NCBI GenBank assembly: GCA_040881685.1
Contig: JBBECS010000036.1
Span: 18,491-82,490 of the forward strand
Length of the DNA stretch: 64,000 nt
DNA from: Acidimicrobiia bacterium
Lineage (GTDB): Bacteria; Actinomycetota; Acidimicrobiia; IMCC26256; PALSA-555
Direction: 5' to 3'
Made by a program: the position numbers and the translations under genes. Of this stretch, positions 56,884 to 64,000 are shown in pieces. Positions within the stretch are counted from its first letter, which is position 1; each line of letters begins with the position of its first letter. Below the pieces are notes generated by a model. It was not told where the DNA came from. It saw nothing but the letters and a program-made list of their open reading frames with translations, and did not search any database.

Positions 56884-57798
56884 CTAGAACGCGAGCTTCA
56901 ACCCGGGGCGAGGCCAATCCAGCGCGACCAGCCTTCCCATTCCGGACAGCGTCGCGTAGGCGGTGCGCATGTCGTCGCCGCCGAAGCACACATTCGTGGT
57001 GAACCGGTCGGGCAGCGCCACGTATTCGTGCCCAGTGCCGTCGGCTTGCACGACGCACAGTCCTTCGCCGATCGCCGCGACCACGACCGCGCCGTCAGCT
57101 TCGACCGCGAGGGAGTCGAAGTGGCCTTTGGTGGCCTCGACCACGGTGGCCATCGGGCTCTTGACCTTGCCGGGTCCGGTTACGTCCCAAGCATTCAGCC
57201 GACCGGTGTAGCTCTCGGCCACGTACACGCGGTCACCGGCGGGGGAGAGCCCGACGCCGTTCGGCCCGAGCAGCCCTCGCGCCACTTGCACGACGGACTT
57301 CCCGGCAACCGTGCCGTAGTAGAGGCCGCCGCGGTCGGTGTCGTGGGCGCGGGACTTCCCGAAGTCGGTGAACCAGAATCCTCCGTCGGTGTCGAACACG
57401 ATGTCGTTCGGCCCCCGGAACGCGAACCCGTCGCATTCCTCGCACAGCACGGAGTGCTCGCCGGTCTCGAGGTCGACGCGGTTGATCCATCCACCCGTGA
57501 AGTCGACCGGCTGGTTGCTCATCGTCTTGAGGTCAAACGGGATGAGCATCCCGTCGAGCTCGCTCCACAGGAAGCCGCCGTTGTTGGCGATGTAGCAAGC
57601 ACCGTCGGGGCCGATCGCCGCGCCGTTGGGGCCGCCGCCGAGGTCGGCGACGACGTCGACCTTGCCGTCGGTGCCGACGCGGCTCAGCGTGCCGCGTCGG
57701 ATCTCGACCACGAGCACGCTGCCGTCGGGCATGACGATCGGACCCTCGGGAAATTCCAGGCCGGTCGCGATGTCGCGGACCTCGGCTGGCGTGCCCAT
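56884..57798 (-). CDS. SMP-30/gluconolactonase-family lactonase
   Basis: A 304-residue six-bladed propeller: IATGLEFPEGPIVMPDGSVLVVEI carries the metal-binding Glu of the first blade, NGAAIGPDGACYIANNGG, GPNDIVFDTDGGFWFTDFGK and GPNGVGLSPAGDRVYVAESYTGRL give the Asn and Asp ligands. It hydrolyses a lactone. It starts the minus-strand transcript of ligase, SDR, GerW-like and amidohydrolase genes; lactone opening before CoA activation would be a coherent order. Confidence 0.9.
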   Translation of the reverse strand: MGTPAEVRDIATGLEFPEGPIVMPDGSVLVVEIRRGTLSRVGTDGKVDVVADLGGGPNGAAIGPDGACYIANNGGFLWSELDGMLIPFDLKTMSNQPVDFTGGWINRVDLETGEHSVLCEECDGFAFRGPNDIVFDTDGGFWFTDFGKSRAHDTDRGGLYYGTVAGKSVVQVARGLLGPNGVGLSPAGDRVYVAESYTGRLNAWDVTGPGKVKSPMATVVEATKGHFDSLAVEADGAVVVAAIGEGLCVVQADGTGHEYVALPDRFTTNVCFGGDDMRTAYATLSGMGRLVALDWPRPGLKLAF

Positions 57799-57900
57799 TC
57801 TCGTCCCCCTCGTTCCGTGCGCGTTTGCTGGGACCGTTCTAGTCCAGCCAGAGGTCGACAGGTACGGTGCCGCCATGGACCGGGGCTACGGAGTGGGCAC

Positions 57901-57988
57901 GTCCTGACCGCGGTGCTCGCGCGACTGCGCGCCGAGCTGCGAGCACGCTGGATGGCGTGGCTGGCACTCGCCGCGCCTCGGTCAGGAC
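57901..57988. repeat. Nested inverted repeat of 88 bp
   Basis: Outer arms GTCCTGACCG (57901-57910) and CGGTCAGGAC (57979-57988), inner arms GTGCTCGC (57913-57920) and GCGAGCAC (57939-57946). It fills half of the 183-bp gap between the SnoaL-like gene (whose stop codon lies in the right arm) and the SMP-30 gene. Could be a long terminator, a small RNA or a non-autonomous element remnant. Confidence 0.5.
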
Positions 57989-58386
57989 AGCGCGGCGGTC
58001 GCGGCTTCGGGGTTGTGGTACTCGCGCCAGAACCGGATCTTGTCGCCGGCGAATCGAAAGATGCCGACGTAACGGTTGAGGTACGGGCGCTCGTTGTGCT
58101 TGACCACGGCCTCGCTGCGGTACTCCGCGACCAACGTCTCGGTGTCCTCGCCGGGATACGTCGCGGTGACCTCGATGCGGAACGGCTCGAACATCGCGCC
58201 GATCACGTTTGTGAGCAGCGCTTCCATCGCGGCTGGACCCCGGACCGGCATCTCGAGGAAGTCGGGCGCGAAGGCGAGGTCGAACTCCACGTCGTCGTCG
58301 AGCAGGTTGGCCACACCACGGAAGTCGCGGGCGGAGAGACGCTCGAAGAGCGTGTGCACGATCTGCTCCCGATCCGACGCCTTCAC
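57982..58386 (-). CDS. SnoaL-like / NTF2-fold protein
   Basis: A 134-residue protein: VHTLFERLSARDFRGVANLLDDDVEFDLAF, then EALLTNVIGAMFEPFRIEVTATYPGEDTETLVAEYRSEAVV and YVGIFRFAGDKIRFWREYHNP. This is the SnoaL/limonene-epoxide-hydrolase-like cone fold. Asp and Arg residues in FWREYHN could be catalytic. GTG 58386 overlaps the serine-hydrolase stop (GTGA). Function at fold level only. Confidence 0.82.
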   Translation of the reverse strand: MKASDREQIVHTLFERLSARDFRGVANLLDDDVEFDLAFAPDFLEMPVRGPAAMEALLTNVIGAMFEPFRIEVTATYPGEDTETLVAEYRSEAVVKHNERPYLNRYVGIFRFAGDKIRFWREYHNPEAATAALS

Positions 58387-59528
58387 AGCGCCTCGTAGAG
58401 CGCGTCGAGAATCGGGAACCACCGCTCGTCGTCGCGGCGCGTGGTCCACTGCATGCGGTTCATTACGTAACCGAAGGCGACCCCGGCGTCCGGGTCGAGG
58501 AAGCCGAGGGAACCACCCGAGCCGTTGTGACCGAATGTGCGCTCGCCGGGTCCGAACGAGAACTCGGCCTCGGGCATCGTGATCTCGAACCCGAGGCCGA
58601 AGCGGGTCGGGAGGTCCATCACGACGTCGAGTCCGTCCACGTGGATGCGCCCGGCTTCGGCAACCAGCTCGGGATCGACGAGGTCTCCGCTTCCGAGTGC
58701 TCCGTAGACGCGCGCCAACGCGCGCGCGTTGGAGTGAGCGTTGGCAGCAGGGATCTCGGCCGCGCGGAAGGTACGAGAGTTCGTGTGCTCGATGACGTTG
58801 CAGTCGGGCGGGTTCCCGAACGACTTCGGGCCCAGACCGTCGGGCTGCCAGTGCGAGAAGAACGTCGGTGCGCCCTCGACGAGATCGATCGCCATGTCTG
58901 CGGTGCGTGACTCCTCCGCAGCGGGCAGGCCGAGGAAGCAGTCGATGCTCAGCGGGTCCGCGATCTCTTCGGAAAGGAACGTCCCGATCGTGCGCCCGTC
59001 GGCGCGGCGCAGAACTTCGCCGAGCAGGTGGCCGAACGTCACGCCGTGGTAGCCGTGCGCGGTGCCCGGAACCCACGACGGCTCCTGGGCGGCCAGCGCG
59101 TCGGTCATCGCTTCCCAGTCCGACAATGAGCCGAACGGCATCGGTCGGCTGATCGCCGACAGCCCGGCCTCGTGGGTCAGGAGCCAGCGCACAGGCACGT
59201 CGTCCTTGCCGGCTGCCGCGAACTCCGGCCACCACTTCGCGACCGGAGCGTCCAGATCGACCACACCGCGATCCACGAGCATGAGCAGCGCGATCGCGGC
59301 CAGCCCCTTCGTGCACGAGAACGTGCACGCGATCGTGTCCCGATCCCAGCGCCGTGAACGCGCCGCGTCGACGTGACCGCCCCAGAGATCGACCACCGCG
59401 CGGCCGTCGATCTCCACCGCAAGGGAAGCGCCGAGCTCGCGCCCGTCGGCAAAGCCGGAGGCGAAAGCATCACCGACCGCAGCGAACCGAGGGTCGCACG
59501 TGCCGTGGCAGATCTCGGCGGTCGACAT
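58383..59528 (-). CDS. Serine hydrolase of the beta-lactamase class C / EstB family
   Basis: A 381-residue penicillin-binding-protein-fold hydrolase. The nucleophile motif SxxK is FSCTKGLA, the tyrosine lies in HGYHGVTFG, and FGHNGSGGSLGFLDPDAGVAFGYVMNRM replaces the KTG strand. No leader is visible from ATG 59528, so it is probably a cytoplasmic esterase or lactonase rather than a resistance enzyme. Coupled to the SnoaL-like gene by GTGA. Confidence 0.88.
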   Translation of the reverse strand: MSTAEICHGTCDPRFAAVGDAFASGFADGRELGASLAVEIDGRAVVDLWGGHVDAARSRRWDRDTIACTFSCTKGLAAIALLMLVDRGVVDLDAPVAKWWPEFAAAGKDDVPVRWLLTHEAGLSAISRPMPFGSLSDWEAMTDALAAQEPSWVPGTAHGYHGVTFGHLLGEVLRRADGRTIGTFLSEEIADPLSIDCFLGLPAAEESRTADMAIDLVEGAPTFFSHWQPDGLGPKSFGNPPDCNVIEHTNSRTFRAAEIPAANAHSNARALARVYGALGSGDLVDPELVAEAGRIHVDGLDVVMDLPTRFGLGFEITMPEAEFSFGPGERTFGHNGSGGSLGFLDPDAGVAFGYVMNRMQWTTRRDDERWFPILDALYEAL

Positions 59529-59582
59529 GCGGACGCGACCCTCGCAGTTGCGGGTCCGGGTCGCAAGTGGTCGGATAACCCG

Positions 59583-60761
59583 ATGGACGCCAACATCTTC
59601 AGCGAGGTTGCGAGCATCGACTACCCGATCCTCGACTCCGACGCGCACGTGAACGAGCCGCCCGATACGTGGCAGGGGCGAGTCCCGGCGAAGTTCAAGG
59701 ACCGGGCACCGAAAGTCGTCCATACCGACAACGGCGACGTGTGGTCCTTCGACGACGGCAAGTCAATACGCCCCGTCGGCCTCACGGCGACCGCGGGGCT
59801 TTCGTACCTGCAGTTCAAGCCAGCGGGCATCACGTACGAGGGGATGAGGCCTGGGAGCTTCGATGTGAAGGCTCGGCTCGCCGACATGGATGCCGACGGC
59901 ATCTGGCTCCAGGTGCTGTATCCGAGTGTCACGTTGGGGGGCGCAAAGGTCTACGGCGCGGAGCCCGAGCTCCAACGAGCTTGTGTGCGCGCGTACAACG
60001 AGTGGCTCGCGGAGTTCTGCGACGCGTCCGACGGTCGACTCGTCGGGCAGGGGATCCTGCCCACGACCGGTGTCGACGACGCGATCGAAGAGACGAAGCG
60101 GTGCATTGAGCTAGGGCACCGCGGCGTCGTGATGTCAGCGTTCCCCAACGGCAGCCTCGACCCCGCGCCTGAGGACGATCCGTATTGGTCGTTCGTGCAG
60201 GACACCGGCGTTCCGGTCGCGGTGCACATCGGCAGCTTCGTGAAGGGTGCGGTCGGTCAGAATCCGCCAGGGATGGACACGCTCGCGTTCATGGGCGTCG
60301 CAGGCTCGAGCAAGGCGGGCGCGCACACTCTGCCCGTCGTGTGCGACTTGCTGTTTTCCGGCATCTTCGAACGGTTCACGCGTCTGAAGCTGCTCCTCGT
60401 CGAGGCGAACATCGGGTGGATCCCGACGCTGCTCGAGCAGGTCGATGACATGTTCCTGCGTTACCGGTGGTTCACGAACGGTGTCGAGCAGATGCGCACC
60501 ATGCCGAGCCGCATCTTCCACCGGAACTTCTGGGCCACGTTCATGGTCGACACCGTCGGCATCGAGCTTCGGCACCGGTTGAACCTGGAGCACATCATGT
60601 GGTCGACCGATTACCCACACACGGGTACGGAGTGGCCGAACAACCGCGTCTCGATCGAGCGCAACTTCCGCGGAGTGCCCAAGGACCAGGTCAAAGCGAT
60701 GCTCCACGACAACTGCAAGGCCCTCTACAACCTGGATCACGTCCCCGACCTTCTCCCCTGA
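59583..60761 (+). CDS. Amidohydrolase-2 family protein
   Basis: A 392-residue member: PILDSDAHVNEPPDTWQGRVPAKF, LLVEANIGWIPTLLEQVDDMFLRYRW, STDYPHTGTEWPNN and DNCKALYNLD. N-terminal organisation is closest to the paralogue at 15190-16293 (both have EPPD and VPAK). ATG 59583 starts the plus-strand cluster that continues with an SDR, an MFS exporter and another amidohydrolase; the SDR start is one base after its stop. Reaction unknown. Confidence 0.87.
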   Translation: MDANIFSEVASIDYPILDSDAHVNEPPDTWQGRVPAKFKDRAPKVVHTDNGDVWSFDDGKSIRPVGLTATAGLSYLQFKPAGITYEGMRPGSFDVKARLADMDADGIWLQVLYPSVTLGGAKVYGAEPELQRACVRAYNEWLAEFCDASDGRLVGQGILPTTGVDDAIEETKRCIELGHRGVVMSAFPNGSLDPAPEDDPYWSFVQDTGVPVAVHIGSFVKGAVGQNPPGMDTLAFMGVAGSSKAGAHTLPVVCDLLFSGIFERFTRLKLLLVEANIGWIPTLLEQVDDMFLRYRWFTNGVEQMRTMPSRIFHRNFWATFMVDTVGIELRHRLNLEHIMWSTDYPHTGTEWPNNRVSIERNFRGVPKDQVKAMLHDNCKALYNLDHVPDLLP

Positions 60762-60762
60762 G

Positions 60763-61539
60763 GTGACGCGACTCGACGGCAAGGTCGCGCTGATCACCGG
60801 TGCGGCGAGGGGACAGGGTGCCGCGGAGGCCCGGCTCTTCGCGTCAGCAGGCGCGGCCGTTGTTCTCGGCGACGTGCTCGATGATGACGGCGAGAACGTC
60901 GCCAACGAGATCGGTGAACGTGCCGCCTATTGCCACCTGGACGTGACCAGCGAAGGCGACTGGGCCGCTGCGGTCGATACGGCGGTGAATCGCTTCGATG
61001 GCCTCGACGTGCTCGTGAGCAACGCGGGGATCTCACCGATGCCCCGACCGATCGTCGACACCGATCTGGCCGACTATCGGAAGGTGATCGAGGTGAACCA
61101 GGTCGGGGCCTTCCTCGGCGTGCGCGCTGCCGCGCCGGCCGTGGTCGAGCGCGGAGGAGGGTCGATCGTCCTCATTTCGTCGGTCAACGGCTTCGTGGGC
61201 GCCGGCGGAATCGCCGGCTACGTCTCGAGCAAGTTCGCGCTGCGCGGGTTGACCAAGGTGGCGGCGCTCGAGCTCGGCCGCAGTGGGGTCAGGGTCAACT
61301 CGGTGCACCCCGGTCCGATCGATACGCCGATGGTGCAGCCCGAGAGCTGGGACGGCTTCGACATGCGGCCGGCGCTGGCCCACTCGAATCCACTCGGGCG
61401 TATCGGCCAGCCCGAGGAAGTCGCCGAGCTCGTGGCTTGGCTCGCGTCCGACGCGAGCGCGTACTGCACGGGTGCCGAGTTCGTGATCGACGGTGGATAC
61501 CTCGCCGGACCCTTCAACGCGCTCGGGACCGATGCATGA
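60763..61539 (+). CDS. Short-chain dehydrogenase/reductase
   Basis: A 258-residue classical SDR: LITGAARGQGAAEARLF, LGDVLDDDGENV (acidic residue after strand two, NAD preference), SNAGISPM, SSVNGF, YVSSK and the C-terminal GAEFVIDGGYLAG. Close in style to 3-alpha/7-alpha-hydroxysteroid-type SDRs, but substrate cannot be assigned. GTG start at 60763. Its stop overlaps the ATG of the MFS gene (ATGA). Confidence 0.9.
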   Translation: MTRLDGKVALITGAARGQGAAEARLFASAGAAVVLGDVLDDDGENVANEIGERAAYCHLDVTSEGDWAAAVDTAVNRFDGLDVLVSNAGISPMPRPIVDTDLADYRKVIEVNQVGAFLGVRAAAPAVVERGGGSIVLISSVNGFVGAGGIAGYVSSKFALRGLTKVAALELGRSGVRVNSVHPGPIDTPMVQPESWDGFDMRPALAHSNPLGRIGQPEEVAELVAWLASDASAYCTGAEFVIDGGYLAGPFNALGTDA

Positions 61540-62831
61540 CACCGGCTTCTCCGGGTGCGCTGGTGGCATTCCGGTCGCGCGACTACCGGGTGTTCTGGTT
61601 GGCGGCGATCGTGTCGAACTCCGGCAACTGGATGCAGACGATCACAGTGCCGTACGTGATCCTCCGCATGACCCACTCGACGACCTGGGTGGGGTTCGCC
61701 GCGTTCATGGCATTCGGGCCGGCGCTGGCGATGGGGCCGTTGGCAGGCTCGCTTGCCGACCGGTACCCGCGCAAGCAGGTCGTGCTGGTGACGCAAGCAT
61801 TGATGATGATCGCAGCGTTCGCGCTCTTCGCGTTATGGGTCAGCGACGCCGCGACTCCTGAGTCGATCGTCGCGATCCTCCTCGTGTCGGGGATTGGCTC
61901 CGGGCTCGGGATTGCGTCGTGGCAGTCCTTCATTCCGCAGCTCGTGCCCACGGAGCACATGCTGAGCGCCATTCGACTCAACTCGGTGCAGTTCACCGCC
62001 GCGCGCGCGTTCGGCCCGGCGCTCGCCGGGCTCGTCCTCGCCGAGCTCGGGCCGAGCGTGGGGTTCCTCTTCAACGCGGTGTCGTTCCTGCTCGTCCTGG
62101 TGGCGCTGCTCGCGATCCATCCGCGTGCGATTGATCTTCCGGTGGTGATGACCGGATCACTCGAGCACTTCCGGGCCGGTGTGCGATACGTGCGAGAGCG
62201 TCAGGCGCTCCTCCTTCCAGTCCTGACGATCTTCGTGGTCTCGTTCTTCGGATCGTCCGTCATCCAGCTCTGCGCCCCGCTGGCCCGACGCGTCTTCGAC
62301 GTCGGCAAGGCGGAGTACGGCTTGATGGTCGCCGCGTTCGGTTTGGGAGCGGTCTTCGGGACGTTCTTCACCCTTGCGTTCGGTGACCGCATCCGCCGAT
62401 CGCGGCTTGCGATGATCGGTCTCGTGCTCTTCGCGGTCGGGGAGATGCTGCTCGGTGGCGCGCCCGCGTATGCGGCCGGCGTTGTCGGACTCTTCGGGAT
62501 GGGCTTCGCATACATGTTCATCGCCGTGTCGTTGAACACGTCGATCCAGGCTCGGGTCGAGGAGAGCCATCGCGGCCGGGTGTTGTCCATCTACCTGATG
62601 GGGTTGCTTGCCGGCGTCCCGTTCGGCGCACTCCTCGGCGGTGCCGTTGCTGACTTCGTGGGCCTCCGGGCGACGGTGATCGGCGGCGGCACCGTCGTTC
62701 TCGCATTCGCGGTGTTCGCGGCACTCGTGTACGACGCGATGGGGCCGTTGAACGAATCGATCGACGAGAGCGAACCCGTGCATGCCGATGCGCTCCTGAC
62801 GACGCAGCCAACGATCGCAGGCGCGGACTGA
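61536..62831 (+). CDS. MFS transporter of the EntS-like (MFS_3) group
   Basis: A 431-residue membrane protein with about eleven or twelve helices. The start FRSRDYRVFWLAAIVSNSGNWMQTITVPYVI, the loop GPLAGSLADRYPRKQVVLVTQ (MFS motif A) and GSLEHFRAGVRYVRERQALLLPVL are typical of the MFS_3/enterobactin-exporter group. It likely exports a metabolite or xenobiotic handled by the neighbouring amidohydrolases and SDR. Coupled to the SDR by ATGA. Confidence 0.9.
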   Translation: MTPASPGALVAFRSRDYRVFWLAAIVSNSGNWMQTITVPYVILRMTHSTTWVGFAAFMAFGPALAMGPLAGSLADRYPRKQVVLVTQALMMIAAFALFALWVSDAATPESIVAILLVSGIGSGLGIASWQSFIPQLVPTEHMLSAIRLNSVQFTAARAFGPALAGLVLAELGPSVGFLFNAVSFLLVLVALLAIHPRAIDLPVVMTGSLEHFRAGVRYVRERQALLLPVLTIFVVSFFGSSVIQLCAPLARRVFDVGKAEYGLMVAAFGLGAVFGTFFTLAFGDRIRRSRLAMIGLVLFAVGEMLLGGAPAYAAGVVGLFGMGFAYMFIAVSLNTSIQARVEESHRGRVLSIYLMGLLAGVPFGALLGGAVADFVGLRATVIGGGTVVLAFAVFAALVYDAMGPLNESIDESEPVHADALLTTQPTIAGAD

Positions 62832-62857
62832 TGCGCAGGCGCGCGGTCCCACAGGGA

Positions 62858-62888
62858 CGGGGTCGGGTATCCCGGCCCCGAGCGAGCG
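62858..62888 (+). repeat. Dispersed repeat family B, copy 3
   Basis: CGGGGTCGGGTATCCCGGCC followed by CCGAGCGAGCG, with a near-perfect 9-bp stem around TAT, five bases before ATG 62893. It matches the minus-strand copies near 14.27 and 17.69 kb and has the same orientation relative to the gene that follows. A short GTCCC-ACA-GGGAC hairpin (62846-62858) abuts it. Confidence 0.6.
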
Positions 62889-62892
62889 CGAC

Positions 62893-63729
62893 ATGGTGAC
62901 GCTCATCGACACGCATGTACATGTGATCAGCGAGGACGAGGAGCGCTTCCCCCTCGACCCGAGCGGGGTGACGGGTGCGTGGTACCGCGACGACCCGTGC
63001 TCGGTGGAGCGGTTGCTCCGGCTCATGGACGACGCCGGCGTGGACGCGGCGGTGCTTGTGCAGGCGATCAGCGCGTACCGACACGACAATCGGTACTGCG
63101 CCGAAAGTGCCCGGCGCTTCCCCGAGCGGTGCACGAGCGTCGCGTGCATCGACGTGACCGCGTCCGATCCGATCGCTGCGGCTCGACAGGTGGTGCGCGA
63201 CGAGGCGATGCGTGGCATCCGTTGGGTCGCGATCACCGACGGGGGCCTCCAGGAGCCGCGCGGGCTGTGGGACGAGATCTCGACACTCGAGGTGCCGGTC
63301 GTCGTCACGATCCTTGCCCACCGACTCGCGGAGCTCGCGGCGACGATCCCGAACATCCCGTCGGTTCCCCTCGCGCTCGACCACTGCGCGTTCGCCGACT
63401 TCTCACACGGTGTGCCCGACGAGCTGAGCGCGCTCGCGGTCTTTCCGAACCTGTACCTCAAGGTGTCGTCCAACGCACTCGACCTGATGGCCGCACATGG
63501 TGATCCGGCCGAGGTCGTCGCCGAGCTCGCGGGGCGCTTCGACGGGCGGCTGATGTGGGGCTCGGACTACTCCCAGACACACGACCGCCCGTACGGCGAG
63601 CTCGTGGAGTGGGGCCGGGCCGCCACCGCCAAGCTCTCACCCGAACATCGCGCCGGCTATCTCGGCGACAACGCCGTCATGATGTGGCCGGAGCTGGGAC
63701 GAAGAGTGGCGCGAGGACCTCGCCGCTGA
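62893..63729 (+). CDS. Amidohydrolase-2 family protein, short form
   Basis: A 278-residue member with the canonical D-x-H-x-H metal motif (LIDTHVHVISEDEERFPLDPSG), unlike the D-x-H forms of its six paralogues in the window. Later landmarks: VQAISAYRHDNRYCAE, LALDHCAFADF, GSDYSQTHDRPYGE and GDNAVMMWPEL. The architecture is that of lactonase-like members (for example 2-pyrone-4,6-dicarboxylate lactonase type). Its last 53 bp overlap the 3' end of a DUF35 gene on the other strand. Confidence 0.87.
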   Translation: MVTLIDTHVHVISEDEERFPLDPSGVTGAWYRDDPCSVERLLRLMDDAGVDAAVLVQAISAYRHDNRYCAESARRFPERCTSVACIDVTASDPIAAARQVVRDEAMRGIRWVAITDGGLQEPRGLWDEISTLEVPVVVTILAHRLAELAATIPNIPSVPLALDHCAFADFSHGVPDELSALAVFPNLYLKVSSNALDLMAAHGDPAEVVAELAGRFDGRLMWGSDYSQTHDRPYGELVEWGRAATAKLSPEHRAGYLGDNAVMMWPELGRRVARGPRR

Positions 63730-64000
63730 CATCTGCGAACCTGAGCGGGCGGAACGTGACGTGCACCGGCATCTCGAACTCCAGCGCGTCGAGATCGCAG
63801 TCGACCATGCGGGTGGCGAGGCGCACACGCGGATCCTCCTCCAACGCGACGAGGGCTGGCGCGAACGGGACGATCTCGGCGAACTGCGGGAGGAATGGGT
63901 GGGTCACGACCACCCAGGAGAACAGCGTGCCGCGACCGCTCAGCGGCTCCCAGGTGAAGGACTCGCCCTCGCACGACCGGCAGCGCTCGCGTGGATACCA
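63677..64000 (-). CDS. DUF35 / Zn-ribbon OB-fold protein, partial (5' end outside window)
   Basis: The visible 107 residues begin with YPRERCRSCEGESFTWEPLSGRGTLFSWVVVTHPF, the second Cys pair of the zinc ribbon and the entry into the OB-fold, and end DVSGEVLAPLFVPAPATS. The first Cys pair and the start lie beyond position 64000. Like the DUF35 gene at 17712-18122 it probably partners a thiolase- or MaoC-type protein encoded further right. It overlaps the convergent amidohydrolase by 53 bp. Confidence 0.8.
   Translation of the reverse strand, partial: WYPRERCRSCEGESFTWEPLSGRGTLFSWVVVTHPFLPQFAEIVPFAPALVALEEDPRVRLATRMVDCDLDALEFEMPVHVTFRPLRFADVSGEVLAPLFVPAPATS

Noticed and set aside
57867..58079. 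A short plus-strand frame in the gap containing the nested inverted repeat
   Set aside because: No ribosome site, Arg-rich low-complexity product, and it overlaps the real minus-strand SnoaL-like gene.
58383..59528. Beta-lactamase (resistance) function for the serine hydrolase
   Set aside because: It has SxxK but no KTG triad element and no leader, and lies in a catabolic cluster; an esterase-type role is more likely.
1..64000. CRISPR arrays, tRNA, rRNA and insertion sequence transposases
   Set aside because: No regularly spaced direct repeats, no T-loop-like GGTTCGANTCC with cloverleaf context, no rRNA-like conserved stretches and no transposase or integrase motifs were seen.

Overview
The window looks like chromosomal DNA of a high-GC, free-living actinobacterium. 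Gene content (many F420-, mycothiol- and CoA-dependent enzymes, GAF-ANTAR regulators, a DUF222/HNH endonuclease behind a LexA-type box, frequent GTG starts) and the very dense catabolic gene set are compatible with an Acidimicrobiia-type lineage, but no rRNA or universal marker is present, so this is inference. Genes are tightly packed: ATGA/GTGA stop-start overlaps within operons, convergent pairs that share stop-codon bases, and no gap longer than about 200 bp.

Layout. 1-2.5 kb: tail of an SDR, a secreted protein of unknown function and two tandem SnoaL-like paralogues. 2.5-6.6 kb: a minus-strand operon of a MenB/BadI-like crotonase and a two-subunit B12-dependent acyl-CoA mutase of unusual sequence, facing a divergent amidohydrolase. 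6.6-13 kb: an F420 (LLM) oxidoreductase, an acyl-CoA dehydrogenase/APH-kinase/VOC operon resembling 4-hydroxyacyl-CoA catabolic modules, a P450, a split membrane protein and an L,D-transpeptidase. 13-19 kb: a long minus-strand operon (SDR, DUF35 protein, thiolase-like protein, amidohydrolase, CitE-like lyase, CaiB-like CoA transferase). 19-33.5 kb: MOSC protein, deazaflavin-type oxidoreductase, esterase, PaaK-like ligase, desaturase, two GAF-ANTAR regulators, CoA transferase, ferredoxin-P450 pair, LmbE-like deacetylase and an acyl-CoA ligase. 33.5-36.8 kb: a 1115-residue adenylate cyclase/ATPase regulator. 37-44 kb: an odd acyl-CoA ligase, an aldehyde dehydrogenase, small proteins and two amidohydrolases. 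44-49.3 kb: DUF222/HNH gene fused in frame to a bicupin, then a crotonase and a TetR regulator, then a secreted hydrolase homologue lacking its nucleophile. 49-64 kb: a FadH-like flavoprotein, a third P450, and two opposed catabolic clusters containing three more amidohydrolases, SDRs, a CoA ligase, an SMP-30 lactonase, a serine hydrolase and an MFS exporter; a DUF35 protein runs off the right edge.

How the parts may fit. The window holds four acyl-CoA ligases, seven amidohydrolase-2 proteins, four SDRs, three P450s, crotonases, thiolase/DUF35, CoA transferases and lyases: an oxidise-activate-cleave repertoire for cyclic or branched acids whose substrates cannot be read from sequence. A recurring 16-bp palindrome, TCAAC-N6-GTTGA, sits in front of several of these operons (four perfect copies, two near copies), including one containing a TetR gene. 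This points to a dispersed regulon controlled by one repressor and is the strongest system-level signal here. Two small dispersed repeat families near start codons, one of them read in frame into protein N-termini, are a second unexplained feature.
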